NCBI GenBank assembly: GCA_003513005.1
Contig: DOTD01000038.1
Coordinates: 1 to 27,763 of the forward strand
Length of the DNA stretch: 27,763 nucleotides
DNA from: Desulfotomaculum sp.
GTDB taxonomy: Bacteria > Bacillota > Desulfotomaculia > Desulfotomaculales > Nap2-2B
Direction of reading: 5' to 3'
In this document: positions 7,574 to 15,444 of the stretch, piece after piece
How the letters are laid out: every line of letters starts with the position of its first letter
How positions within the stretch are numbered: position 1 is the stretch's first letter
Position numbers and translations under genes: made by a program
Notes under the pieces: generated by a model
Seen by the model: the letters and a program-made list of their open reading frames with translations, nothing else
Told to the model about the DNA's origin: nothing
Database searches by the model: none

Positions 7574-7903
7574 TTATGAAAGCTCTACGAAGAGCTTTAT
7601 TTCTTTTACAATTCCCTTTTCCACTTCAAAAGTTATAATCTTATATTCTGCCGCCTCCCCGCCGACCCGGTATGCGCAGTTATTGTCGTCAGTTCTGCCG
7701 TCCGGGATTTTTTCGATGCCTTTGTACACCTCTTTCAGCTGGGCCAGGATAGATCCGACAGTAATTCCCCTGGACGTCTGCAGTTTTGAGCTTGTTAGAT
7801 CCACGCTCATGAGCCAGAACTCTTTGCCGTTATCTTTCGGCGAAAACAACTTTGCGACGAAGCCTTCATAAAAAAACCTTTCAACCGGTAAGCTATATCT
7901 TTG
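7574..7903 (-). pseudogene. C-terminal fragment of an unrecognised (possibly secreted) protein
   Basis: The minus-strand frame from just after the methyltransferase stop reads about 109 codons to a stop at 7574, including RFFYEGFVAKLFSPKDNGKE, then a GITVGSILAQLKEVYKG segment and a conserved-looking end (YKIITFEVEKGIVKEIKL). The pattern of a beta-rich tail with a GxTxGSxxxxVxxxY step resembles C-terminal modules of Gram-positive lipoproteins or stalk-type domains. There is no credible start: the only internal start is TTG 7849 with no ribosome site, and the sequence upstream belongs to the next gene. It is in the same frame as the methyltransferase, separated by a single TGA, probably by chance. 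I call it a truncated remnant. Confidence 0.45.
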
Positions 7904-8659
7904 TCAGACCTTGCTTGCCAAAATTTCGAAGCGATAAGTTGTTATATAATCCTCACCGAAAGGATAATGGCTTTTGCAATCGGCGGAAAGGCTATTCAAT
8001 ATGCGAAAGATTTCCTGCTGTACGCTTTGGCTTGTTCCCATCCGCTCAAAATACTGCGGCAGCCTGTATTGTTCTTTGTAAAGGGCAGTGTGCTGAACAA
8101 TCAGGGGCAAGTCCTCCAAAAACTGTTTCCACAAACGAGGCGAATAGGAGCACTGGTGCGAACTGTCTCTCAGTAGTTCGATGCGGTTGAATTCCTGCTC
8201 GGACTCATTCCCGTCGACTACCGAGCAGTCAAGAATATAAAACTTTCCTCCGTGTTTCAACACCCTGCACATTTCCCGAAGAGCCTTCTTGATTTCGAAA
8301 AAATGATGTGCAGCAAATCTTGAGGCAACAATATCAAATTGATCATCGGGGAAATTTAATTCATGTACATCCCCTATTCGAAATTCAATATTGCTCACGC
8401 CATTTTGCCTTGACATATCCTCTGCTTCCGCCAGCATCTCCCGGGTTATGTCAACTGCCGTTACTTTCCTGACGCAGCCGGCCAAAGCAACGGCTGTGTG
8501 TCCCCCGCCGATGGCAACATCCAGCGCCGAATCATCCGGAGAAGGATTCATAAGATTGATCATCCTTTCCAGATCCACCGGATTGCCGTGGTCAGAGCTG
8601 TACCTGTAATCCGAAGCTCTCTGTCCGAAGTTTTTGCGAACCTCATTCTGATTGCCCAT
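7904..8659 (-). CDS. Class I SAM-dependent methyltransferase (Methyltransf_11 type)
   Basis: A 251-residue soluble methyltransferase. Motif I is LDVAIGGGHTA (46-56), with GGG where GxGTG is common. It is followed by VTAVDIT (the acidic ribose-binding strand end), GDVHELNFPDDQFDIVASRF (motif II/III region) and a CRVLKHGGKFYILD strand (motif IV). The family includes UbiE-like and small-molecule methyltransferases, so the substrate cannot be named. A ribosome site AAAGGTGG lies before ATG 8659. It is oriented away from the MerR-like remnant and the second methyltransferase at 9782, and no operon partner is evident. It differs clearly from the proteins at 9782 and 16662 and is not a recent duplicate. 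Confidence 0.8.
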   Translation of the reverse strand: MGNQNEVRKNFGQRASDYRYSSDHGNPVDLERMINLMNPSPDDSALDVAIGGGHTAVALAGCVRKVTAVDITREMLAEAEDMSRQNGVSNIEFRIGDVHELNFPDDQFDIVASRFAAHHFFEIKKALREMCRVLKHGGKFYILDCSVVDGNESEQEFNRIELLRDSSHQCSYSPRLWKQFLEDLPLIVQHTALYKEQYRLPQYFERMGTSQSVQQEIFRILNSLSADCKSHYPFGEDYITTYRFEILASKV

Positions 8660-8683
8660 CTAATATCCACCTTTCTTAATACA

Positions 8684-8716
8684 AGGGGACGGTTCTTAAA
8701 GTGTATTACATCCCCT
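8684..8716. repeat. Possible REP-like palindromic unit
   Basis: AGGGGACGGTTCT at 8684-8696, with TCCCCT at 8711-8716 closing a short imperfect stem; TAATAC/GTATTA arms flank it. Sequences with GGGGACGGTTCT occur as interspersed elements, often near Y1-type transposases, in Firmicutes, as I recall. Only one copy is in the window, so the class is inferred. The 8660-8953 gap contains this element and the hairpin at 8908. Confidence 0.35.
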
Positions 8717-8907
8717 ACTTCCAAAGCAAAGCCATACTACCAGATAAAAGGATACCCCATTGTAAATCTATGTCTATGAGGTTAATAAATGAATTTCTAA
8801 TATTCTTAACCCGTCTTTTATAATCTTAACTAACTCTTTAATTTCAACTTCATTCCAAACTTGAAGCAGAAGATTAATTTCCGAAGCAACGCACAGTTAC
8901 AGGTTTG

Positions 8908-8941
8908 GAGTGAGGCAGGAAAATTACTCCCTGCCTCACTC
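8908..8941. other. Perfect 12-bp hairpin after the MerR-like gene
   Basis: GAGTGAGGCAGG at 8908-8919 pairs perfectly with 8930-8941 across a 10-base loop. It lies 13 bases beyond the stop of the minus-strand gene at 8954. There is no T-run on either side, so it is not a textbook intrinsic terminator; it could stabilise the 3' end or be a weak terminator. Confidence 0.5.
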
Positions 8942-8953
8942 TGTGTTCTACCT

Positions 8954-9685
8954 TCAGGCGCGGACAACCGGCAAAATAATTTCTGTAGCCAGTTGGTCCT
9001 CAGGTGTGTTTTTGGGGTCGTTGTAATAAACTTCTCTTATTGGATAGACGACCTTGTAACCGTTTTTGTTTACCCACTCAAATAAAGCTTCATATGCTTT
9101 TTCAAGAGTGTTATAAGGGCCTACGTGCATCACAGCCGCCGCTTCCCCAGCAGGAAGTATGTTGTTCGCCAGACTTTTATCGCTTACAGGCCAAGCTACT
9201 TCAAGATCTACTTCGTCCGGATTAAACTCCTCATTGTAATAAAGCACAGCCGGCGGACCAGCGCACATCCCCCCCTTAGAGGTAATTTCATCTTGTACTG
9301 AAAGAATAAGGGCAGGCAGTTCCTGCAGAAATGATGTCAGCGTCTTTCTCACAGAGCGTACGGATATTTCAAATAGATCCTTCAAGAAAATATCATAACC
9401 TTTACTTTCGGACAAATTTTCCACCTCCATTTTTTTTTGCAACCATTCCAGTTTTGCCAGTCTCTTATTGTAGAGATCTATTTGGTTCTGCAAGAACCCC
9501 CTGTGGGCCAACAACAGGGCCGTTGCCTCTTCCGGGGATGTCCGGCTGTCTATTAAAGTCCTGATTACTCTTAAAGGAATACCCATTCCCTTCATATGAG
9601 TAATCTTTTTGAATTGGACGACCTGTTCAATTGTTATGCTAATATACTGTTGCAAAAAAAGATAAAAGAAAGTTATATTAATCAC
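8954..9685 (-). pseudogene. MerR-family regulator with GyrI-like ligand domain, lacking its DNA-binding N-terminus
   Basis: The 243-residue frame begins with a hydrophobic stretch and then joins the MerR fold at TIEQVVQFKKI, a position normally about residue 45-50 of a MerR protein, just after the wing (GYRYYS-type segment). The dimer helix (about 55-90) and the C-terminal GyrI-like effector domain (about 95-243; EVAWPVSD, then MHVGPYNTLEKAYEALFEWV) are complete. The helix-turn-helix that should precede them is absent. The bases upstream hold no matching frame, and the GTG start at 9685 has no ribosome site. The gene is therefore probably 5'-truncated and unable to bind DNA as MerR proteins do. 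A stand-alone ligand-binding protein made from an internal start cannot be ruled out. Confidence 0.65.
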
Positions 9686-9781
9686 AGGTAAGTTTGGACT
9701 ATGTATAAATAAAACTATGGATTGAAGACCGTGTTTAAATGGATCAAAAAAAAGATTTGCATTAAAAAGGAGCGCCTATTT

Positions 9782-10501
9782 ATGGATTATAAAACAACCG
9801 GGGTCTCTTCGTGGTATTATGACGAGCGAAAAAATGCCGGCGTGGATTATACTGATTCGAAAATCGCCGCTGAGTATGATATACAACACTCCAGGTTCCG
9901 TGACTTCGAAAAAGATGCCCGTTTGATCATGGAAAAGCTTGAATTGAAGCCGGAACATACGGTGATTGACTTCGGATGCGGAACCGGTGCGTTCGTAATT
10001 CCTACGGCCCGGTTATGCCGGAAGATATATGCGGTAGATATTTCGCAGGCTATGTTAAACCGGTGTCTGGAAAAAGCCCGGGCGGCTGGGCTAAGCAATA
10101 TTGAGCCTCACTGCGCAGGTTTCCTGACCTATGAGCACAAAGAAGCCCCTGTGGATGCCATAGTCTCTGTTGTCGCTCTGCATCACCTTCCGGATTTCTG
10201 GAAAGTTGTCGCCCTTAAACGCATGTACGACATGCTCAAACCCGGCGGTAGGCTGTTCTTATTCGATGTAGTGTTTTCTTTTTCCATCGGGGAATTTCAA
10301 AGCAAATTTGAGAACTGGGTCAGCGGCATGCTTAACAATGTTGGCCAGGAGATGGCTGAGGAAACTATAATTCACATCCGCGACGAATACAGCACCTTTG
10401 ACTGGCTAATGGATGAAATGATTAAACGAGTAGGCTTTAAAATCGAACAAAAATTCTCTGATTTCCCTTTTTGCTTAACTTACTTAAGTATCCGGCCTTG
10501 A
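9782..10501 (+). CDS. Class I SAM-dependent methyltransferase
   Basis: A 239-residue methyltransferase with motif I VIDFGCGTGAF (61-71), acidic loop YAVDISQAML, an ALHHLPDFWK segment where family members carry motif III, and MLKPGGRLFLFD (motif IV). The start is ATG 9782, nine bases after AAGGAG; an upstream in-frame TTG-type start at 9722 has no ribosome site. The substrate is unknown; class I enzymes of this layout act on small molecules, quinones or arsenicals, and no arsenic-binding Cys set is present. It is divergent from the truncated MerR-like gene. In many genomes MerR/GyrI regulators control such a neighbour, so this gene may have lost its regulator. It appears intact. Confidence 0.8.
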   Translation: MDYKTTGVSSWYYDERKNAGVDYTDSKIAAEYDIQHSRFRDFEKDARLIMEKLELKPEHTVIDFGCGTGAFVIPTARLCRKIYAVDISQAMLNRCLEKARAAGLSNIEPHCAGFLTYEHKEAPVDAIVSVVALHHLPDFWKVVALKRMYDMLKPGGRLFLFDVVFSFSIGEFQSKFENWVSGMLNNVGQEMAEETIIHIRDEYSTFDWLMDEMIKRVGFKIEQKFSDFPFCLTYLSIRP

Positions 10502-10621
10502 GCAGCGCCGCCTTGTTCTCTGAACATCAGCGCCGCCCATGCCGCCGCTCTGGATAATGGGAGTGCTGAATCCTGAAAAAAATCATAAAATGGCCTGGCC
10601 GAAAGCGCAGCCTGCCCCCCA

Positions 10622-11764
10622 TTATTTCTTTTTAATAGTCAGGCCAAACAGCCCGGCTAAAAGGGGAAGGCAAATTAGAAATCGCACAGCGAAGACTATT
10701 CCTGCTTTTTCCGCCATCAAACCAACCAAACCCACGCCCAAACCTCCAATGCCGATGCCAAAACCGAGCGTCAGCCCGGCCGCTATGGCGGCATTCCCGG
10801 TAATAATCTCCTGAGCAACCACAACAGTTACCGAAAAGGACGCCATCAGGCAGGCTCCGGCAAGGATCAGGAACAAGTAATTTAAAGGGCTGCCGGTGTT
10901 GAGAAAAAGATAAAAAAGAGGACTGGCTGCAATTAATGAACTGATGATGACAGCCCTTCTTCCGACAAGATCGGAAAGATAACCTCCTGCCAACCCGCCC
11001 ATTGCGCCTGAAAACAACATCAAAAAAAGCATGCGGCTGCCGCTTAACAGAGAAATATGCTCATGCTGCAGGTAAAGTGGTAAAAAAGCCACCAGGCCGA
11101 AATACGCCAGAGAACGGCTGGCAACAACCAACATTACCCTGACCAGATCAGCCCAAACAGTACCCAGAACGGTCCAGATCGGGGGAGGGGACTTTCTCTC
11201 GGCAGAAATCCTGGGCGCAGTGAAAAAAAGCTTTATTGCGACAATCACACCCGGGAGAACAAATAGCGGGGTAAGCGCAAGACCGTATTTCTGAGTAAAA
11301 GGCACAACAATCAGCGGCGTGAGCGCCCAGCCTATGTTTCCAGCGGAAATAAAAAGAGCCTGAAAAAACCCTTTTCTTTCACCGCTGACAGCTGAAACCA
11401 TAGAAGATGCCTGTGGGTGAAAGGCAGCCGTGCCAAGTCCAGCCAGGGCAGCAACAAGCAGCAGGAGGGGATAGTTTTTCAGCACACCTACAAGGCTCAA
11501 CAATACCGCCATCCAAAGGGTGCCTACATAAACCATCCAGCGCTGGCTTTTTTGATCCGTCAGGTAACCCAAAACTGGCTGGAGTATTGAGGATGTGATT
11601 GTAAAAGCGGAGATCAGAAAAGCTCCCTTGCTGATACCCAGTCCGGCAGCTACCATAAATGGAAGCAAAGTCTGAATGTAATTCATATACCAATCATTTA
11701 AAAGGTGGGCTAATGACAGAAAAACGATTTTGCTTTGGTCCGCATGATTATTATTCAATAGCAA
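10622..11764 (-). CDS. MFS exporter of the fosmidomycin-resistance (Fsr) type
   Basis: A 380-residue integral membrane protein with about 12 hydrophobic segments. The opening LAHLLNDWYMNYIQTLLPFM matches the H-x2-N-D start of Fsr-like major facilitator proteins. Loop motifs LGYLTDQKSQRW and GGYLSDLVGRRAV mark the two homologous halves (G-x3-D-x2-G/Q-R). Length is normal for the family. It probably exports a small organic compound by proton antiport; the substrate cannot be read from sequence. The start is uncertain: TTG 11764 or TTG 11758, both after a weak GAGAG. It lies 153 bases downstream of the MocR gene on the same strand, so it may be that regulator's target or part of one long transcript with the aminotransferase. 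Confidence 0.85.
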   Translation of the reverse strand: MLLNNNHADQSKIVFLSLAHLLNDWYMNYIQTLLPFMVAAGLGISKGAFLISAFTITSSILQPVLGYLTDQKSQRWMVYVGTLWMAVLLSLVGVLKNYPLLLLVAALAGLGTAAFHPQASSMVSAVSGERKGFFQALFISAGNIGWALTPLIVVPFTQKYGLALTPLFVLPGVIVAIKLFFTAPRISAERKSPPPIWTVLGTVWADLVRVMLVVASRSLAYFGLVAFLPLYLQHEHISLLSGSRMLFLMLFSGAMGGLAGGYLSDLVGRRAVIISSLIAASPLFYLFLNTGSPLNYLFLILAGACLMASFSVTVVVAQEIITGNAAIAAGLTLGFGIGIGGLGVGLVGLMAEKAGIVFAVRFLICLPLLAGLFGLTIKKK

Positions 11765-11917
11765 TCACTCTCTATTTCAGTCCCAATCAAGAAAACTCAT
11801 TTTTGTTCCATGTTATTCTGATATTTACAGTTAATCCCAATCTTCAAACCTGCCCGTGCCTTCAAAACCAATAAATCCCGCTATATTGCTCACAAACTCT
11901 CTCCCCTGCCATCTTCT

Positions 11918-13441
11918 TCAAACAAGCGGTCTTACCTCCTGTCTGGTGAGTACCTCCCCGCTCATCTCCCCCGGGCAAAACATTTCGCCCAGGGCTTCAA
12001 AAATTCTCCGGACGCCTTCCCTGATCAACTCCCCGGGATAACGGCTGAAGCTGAGGCGGAGCCTGTTCGTCCCGCCGCCGTTGGCAAAAAACGCGTCACT
12101 GGGCACAAAAGCCGCCTTTTTCTCGATCGTCCGGGCCAGCAAGGCTCCGGCTTTAACCCCTTCGGGCAGCTTACACCAGAAGTGGTAACCCCCTGCAGGC
12201 CGGTTCCACCGGAAACCGGGCGGCGCCAGTTCTTCTAAAGATGCCTGCATTAGATCTCTTTTTACGGCGTACTCCTCTCTTACTCTCATCAAATGCTTTT
12301 CAAGCAGTCCCCTTCTGCAGAACTCATTTACTGCCCACTGGGAAAGAGAATTGACGTGAAAGTCATCAAGCTGTTTTGTCATCACCAACTGGCCGGCTAA
12401 AACCGGGGGCGCCGCAACCCACCCCAGGCGCAGGCCCGGAAAAAGCATTTTTGAGAACGTGCTGAGGTAGATAACATAACCGTGATTATCCATTGACTTA
12501 AGGGAGGGCATCCTTTCACCTTCATAGTAAAGCTCACTATAAGGGTCGTCTTCCAAAATTGGCACGTGGAAGCGGTAGGCCAGCTTTAAAAGTTCCCTGC
12601 GCCGTAAAATGCTCATCGTTATTCCGGAGGGATTTTGAAAGGTAGGCAGTGTGTAGATGAACTTAGGATGGTACCGGGAAAGAATCTGCTCCAAAATATC
12701 CACCCGCAAACCTTCCTCGTCCAACGGTACGCCAAGTATGCGCGCCCCCGCGGCGGCAAAAACCTGCAGCGCTCCCATGTACGAAGGCTCTTCCACCACC
12801 AATGCGTCCCCGGGCTCCAAGAAAACTTTGGCTGCCAAATCCAGTCCCTGCTGTGAACCGGAAAGAACCATGCTATTATCCGGCATGGTCTCCACTCCCC
12901 GTTCTTTCAGAAAACCAGCCAGGTATTCACGAAGAGGATAATGGCCGGCAGTCGGCCCGTGCCCAAAAACATAACGCCCTTTTTCACAGATGAGTCCGGA
13001 CATGATGCTGTTAAATTCTTTTAGAGGATAGAATTCATTGCTGGGCAGCCCCACAGCCAGGGATATGATATCCTCCCTGTTAACCAGATCCAGAATGTTG
13101 CTGATTATCGGATTAAACATCCTGGCAGCCTGCCTGCTGTAAAAACTCTTCCAGACCGGGGTCTGAACAGCCAGGTCCGTCTCCTGCCCTTCCTCACCGG
13201 GTGGAATAAATTTTACCGTCGTTCCCCTGCCGACATAGGATTCGATCAGTCCGTCAGCTTCCAGTTCACGGTAGGCGTTAACCACTGTACTGCGGTTCAC
13301 GCCCAGTGCGCCAGCCAGTTCTCTTTCCGGCGGCAGGCGAGAACCTGCCTGCAGGCGCCGGGACAGGATTAACCTCCTGATCTGATTTCTTATTTGAAGG
13401 TACAGCGGCGCAGGACTTTTACGATCCAGCTTTATTTCCAC
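11918..13441 (-). CDS. MocR-type regulator: GntR winged helix fused to a PLP aminotransferase fold
   Basis: I start the protein at GTG 13441, eight bases after GGAGG, giving 507 residues; an upstream GTG at 13504 has no ribosome site. Residues 5-80 form the GntR winged helix (PLYLQIRNQIRRLIL, RLPPERELAGALGVNRSTVV, then a GRGTTV wing). A linker leads to a fold type I aminotransferase domain (about 120-500) with N270, EDDPY near 298, and the PLP Schiff-base Lys331 in STFSKMLFPGLRLGW. Such MocR proteins use PLP adducts as signals and regulate nearby metabolic or transport genes. It lies 88 bases downstream of a paralogous free-standing aminotransferase and upstream of an MFS exporter, the likely targets. 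All key residues are present. Confidence 0.9.
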   Translation of the reverse strand: MEIKLDRKSPAPLYLQIRNQIRRLILSRRLQAGSRLPPERELAGALGVNRSTVVNAYRELEADGLIESYVGRGTTVKFIPPGEEGQETDLAVQTPVWKSFYSRQAARMFNPIISNILDLVNREDIISLAVGLPSNEFYPLKEFNSIMSGLICEKGRYVFGHGPTAGHYPLREYLAGFLKERGVETMPDNSMVLSGSQQGLDLAAKVFLEPGDALVVEEPSYMGALQVFAAAGARILGVPLDEEGLRVDILEQILSRYHPKFIYTLPTFQNPSGITMSILRRRELLKLAYRFHVPILEDDPYSELYYEGERMPSLKSMDNHGYVIYLSTFSKMLFPGLRLGWVAAPPVLAGQLVMTKQLDDFHVNSLSQWAVNEFCRRGLLEKHLMRVREEYAVKRDLMQASLEELAPPGFRWNRPAGGYHFWCKLPEGVKAGALLARTIEKKAAFVPSDAFFANGGGTNRLRLSFSRYPGELIREGVRRIFEALGEMFCPGEMSGEVLTRQEVRPLV

Positions 13442-13529
13442 AAATTCAGCCTCCAGACTGTTTATTAAACGGGTTCTCAGCGCCGGAGAAAATCCATACC
13501 CCACCGGAGGTTTTTCATTGACCTATTAG

Positions 13530-14705
13530 TTAAAATTCCTTCAAAAGAAGAGCCAGGCGTTTAATTCCTTCTTTGATCTGCGCAGGGGTGGAGTTTGAAT
13601 AATTAAGACGCATTTTATTTAATCCGCCACCATTGGGATAAAAAGGAGCGCCGGGCACGTAAGCTACATTCTCTTCGACGGCTTTTTTTATAAGCTGCAC
13701 CGTATCGTAATGTTCCGGCAGAGTGACCCATAAAAACATGCCCCCTTCCGGACTGGTCCAGGCAGCGCCATCCGGAAAGCTGTTTTTTATCTCCTCCAGC
13801 ATTACATCCCGCCGCCGGCCGTACTCCGTCCTGATGGCCTGAATATGGCCGGACACATCGGAGTTATCCAGGTAGCGCTGGACAGCCCGCTGGACCAGGG
13901 TACCCGTATGCAGGTCGGTCCCTTGTTTGGCCAGGGCTAGTTTGCGAATCAGCTCCAGGCCGGCTGCAATCCAGCCAAGCCGTATCCCCGGGGCAATAGT
14001 TTTGGAAAAAGTGCTCAAATAGATCACAAAGCCTGACCGGTCAAAGGACTTTAACGGTGGAAGCGTCTCTCCGGCGTATCTTAACTCCCCGTAAGGATCA
14101 TCTTCAATCAAAGGCGTCTTGTATTTTTCCAGCAAACCGGCAACCGCGCGCCGTCTTTGAAGACTCGTGGTTACACCTGTCGGATTCTTGAATGTAGGTG
14201 TCAGGTAGATTAATTTTGGCCTGTTTCTCTTTATAGCCAATTCCAGCGCTTCCACATCAGTGCCTTCGTCATCTGTGGACACAGCCACAAAACGGGTTTG
14301 GTAGCTGCGAAAAACCTGCAGCGCCCCCAGGTAGCTCGGCTCCTCGACTAAAACTACATCTCCGGGATTGATAAAAAGCTTCGCCAGCAAATCCAGGGCT
14401 TGCTGAGAACCGTTGGTGATCAGGATATTATCCGGCCCTGCGTCTATATTCTTTTCCCTCATCTTAACGCTGACATATTCCCTTAAAGGTAAAAAGCCTT
14501 CCGTTGTGCTGTACTGCAGTACAGAAGGGTCGCCACTTTCTAATACATGGCAAAAAGCGTCCCTGATTTCTTTAAGCGGAAATAATTCCGGCGCCGGCAT
14601 CCCACCCGCAAAAGAGATCATTTCAGGCCGCTCCGTAACCTTCAATATCTCCCGTATAAACGAACTCTCCATATGACTGACCCGTTCGGCAAAAACATAG
14701 TCCAT
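13530..14705 (-). CDS. PLP-dependent aminotransferase (class I/II, 2-aminoadipate/aromatic type)
   Basis: A 391-residue fold type I aminotransferase. The start is ATG 14705 after a strong GAGGAGG; the longer open frame upstream has no ribosome site. Motifs: SFAGGMPAPELFP (31-43), TNGSQQALDLLAKL (97-110), N174 in NPTGV, D202/Y205 in EDDPY, PLP Lys235 in STFSKTIAPGIRLGW, and an Arg near the end in KMRLNYS for the substrate carboxylate. These are typical of the LysN/AlaD-like subgroup related to the aminotransferase half of MocR proteins, acting on 2-aminoadipate, aromatic or branched-chain amino acids; the exact substrate is not readable. It is followed by a MocR paralogue, suggesting that the regulator senses this enzyme's substrate or product. 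Confidence 0.88.
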   Translation of the reverse strand: MDYVFAERVSHMESSFIREILKVTERPEMISFAGGMPAPELFPLKEIRDAFCHVLESGDPSVLQYSTTEGFLPLREYVSVKMREKNIDAGPDNILITNGSQQALDLLAKLFINPGDVVLVEEPSYLGALQVFRSYQTRFVAVSTDDEGTDVEALELAIKRNRPKLIYLTPTFKNPTGVTTSLQRRRAVAGLLEKYKTPLIEDDPYGELRYAGETLPPLKSFDRSGFVIYLSTFSKTIAPGIRLGWIAAGLELIRKLALAKQGTDLHTGTLVQRAVQRYLDNSDVSGHIQAIRTEYGRRRDVMLEEIKNSFPDGAAWTSPEGGMFLWVTLPEHYDTVQLIKKAVEENVAYVPGAPFYPNGGGLNKMRLNYSNSTPAQIKEGIKRLALLLKEF

Positions 14706-14770
14706 ACTTATCCCTCCTCGAACCGTATTACTTGAAATAAGAATATTTACCACCCAAGAAACTGACAACA

Positions 14771-14792
14771 GCCAATTGGCCTATTAATTATA
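14771..14792 (-). promoter_or_regulatory. Promoter -10 and palindrome upstream of the aminotransferase
   Basis: On the minus strand TATAAT occupies 14792-14787, and a perfect 10-bp palindrome GCCAATTGGC follows at 14771-14780, about where transcription would start. A repressor bound there would block initiation, possibly the MocR protein encoded downstream. A clear -35 box is not visible. Confidence 0.45.
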
Positions 14793-14909
14793 CCATCCAA
14801 ATACACGGGATCAGTGGCCATTTTGTATTCACCTGCCAGGAGCCGGGTCGTCTTTTATTGGATAGTGGACATGCGGGGCGCTCAGCGCTGTATTTTTTAA
14901 ATACCTTAA

Positions 14910-14951
14910 TAATATTAATTATGATATTATTAATATTAATTATGGTATTGA
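14910..14951. repeat. Imperfect 21-bp tandem repeat upstream of the DUF2089 promoter
   Basis: Two units (14910-14930 and 14931-14951) share TAATATTAATTATG followed by A/G and TATT. The spacing of 21 bases equals two DNA helical turns, placing identical AT-rich faces in register. The second unit runs into the -35 box at 14948. It could be an UP element or a two-site operator for DUF2089 autoregulation. Confidence 0.7.
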
Positions 14952-14976
14952 CATACTTAATTGATTGTATTAGGAT
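14948..14976 (+). promoter_or_regulatory. Sigma-A-type promoter of the DUF2089 operon
   Basis: TTGACA at 14948-14953, a 17-base spacer, then TAGGAT at 14971-14976. Expected start of transcription is near 14983, leaving a leader of about 37 bases before ATG 15020. Confidence 0.6.
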
Positions 14977-15019
14977 AGCCTCAGGTAGTAAAACTATAGT
15001 AGATAAGGCGGGTGAATAA

Positions 15020-15403
15020 ATGAACTATAAGGCGCCAAATTGCTGCCCCGTCTGCAATCATGATATGACGATCAGCAGCCTCACCTGCAGCCATTGCCAA
15101 ACGCGGATCGAAGGCAGTTTCACTTCCTGCAGGTTCTGTAAGCTGCCGGTTGAGCAGCAGGAATTCGTTGAGGTCTTTCTTAAATGCCGGGGCAATATAA
15201 AGGATGTGGAAAAAGAACTGGGTATCTCCTACCCCACGGTCCGCAACCGTCTGGATGGAGTGATTCAGGCCCTTGGCTACAAAGTACAAAAACAGGATGA
15301 TGGAGAAGACAAGGTTCAAAAGCAAGAAATACTTGGGGCATTGGAAAAAGGAGAGATTTCCACTCAGGAGGCCGCCAGGCTGCTGAGAAAAGCAGGAAAA
15401 TAA
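15020..15403 (+). CDS. DUF2089 family protein (zinc-ribbon plus HTH)
   Basis: A 127-residue protein. The N-terminal zinc ribbons use C9/C12 (CPVC), C23/C26 (CSHC) and C37/C40 (CRFC). A helix-turn-helix-like segment follows at 57-84 (RGNIKDVEKELGISYPTVRN), and the C-terminal EILGALEKGEISTQEAARLL is a short SHOCT-like helix pair. DUF2089 proteins are presumed transcription regulators and commonly head operons with a YvlB-like SHOCT protein and a YvlD-like membrane protein, exactly the order seen here. The ribosome site is GGCGGGTG before ATG 15020. The promoter and a tandem repeat lie just upstream, so autoregulation is likely. This gene is intact, unlike the two that follow. Confidence 0.88.
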   Translation: MNYKAPNCCPVCNHDMTISSLTCSHCQTRIEGSFTSCRFCKLPVEQQEFVEVFLKCRGNIKDVEKELGISYPTVRNRLDGVIQALGYKVQKQDDGEDKVQKQEILGALEKGEISTQEAARLLRKAGK

Positions 15404-15444
15404 AGCTATACTATAAAATTAACTTATAGAAGGGATAGATGATC

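Noticed and set aside
9722..9781. Twenty-codon N-terminal extension of the methyltransferase at 9782
   Set aside because: No ribosome site, Lys-rich low-complexity translation, and AAGGAG is correctly placed for ATG 9782.
10502..10621. GC-rich gap between the methyltransferase and the MFS gene examined for a terminator or small gene
   Set aside because: No stable stem with a T-run and no frame with a ribosome site.
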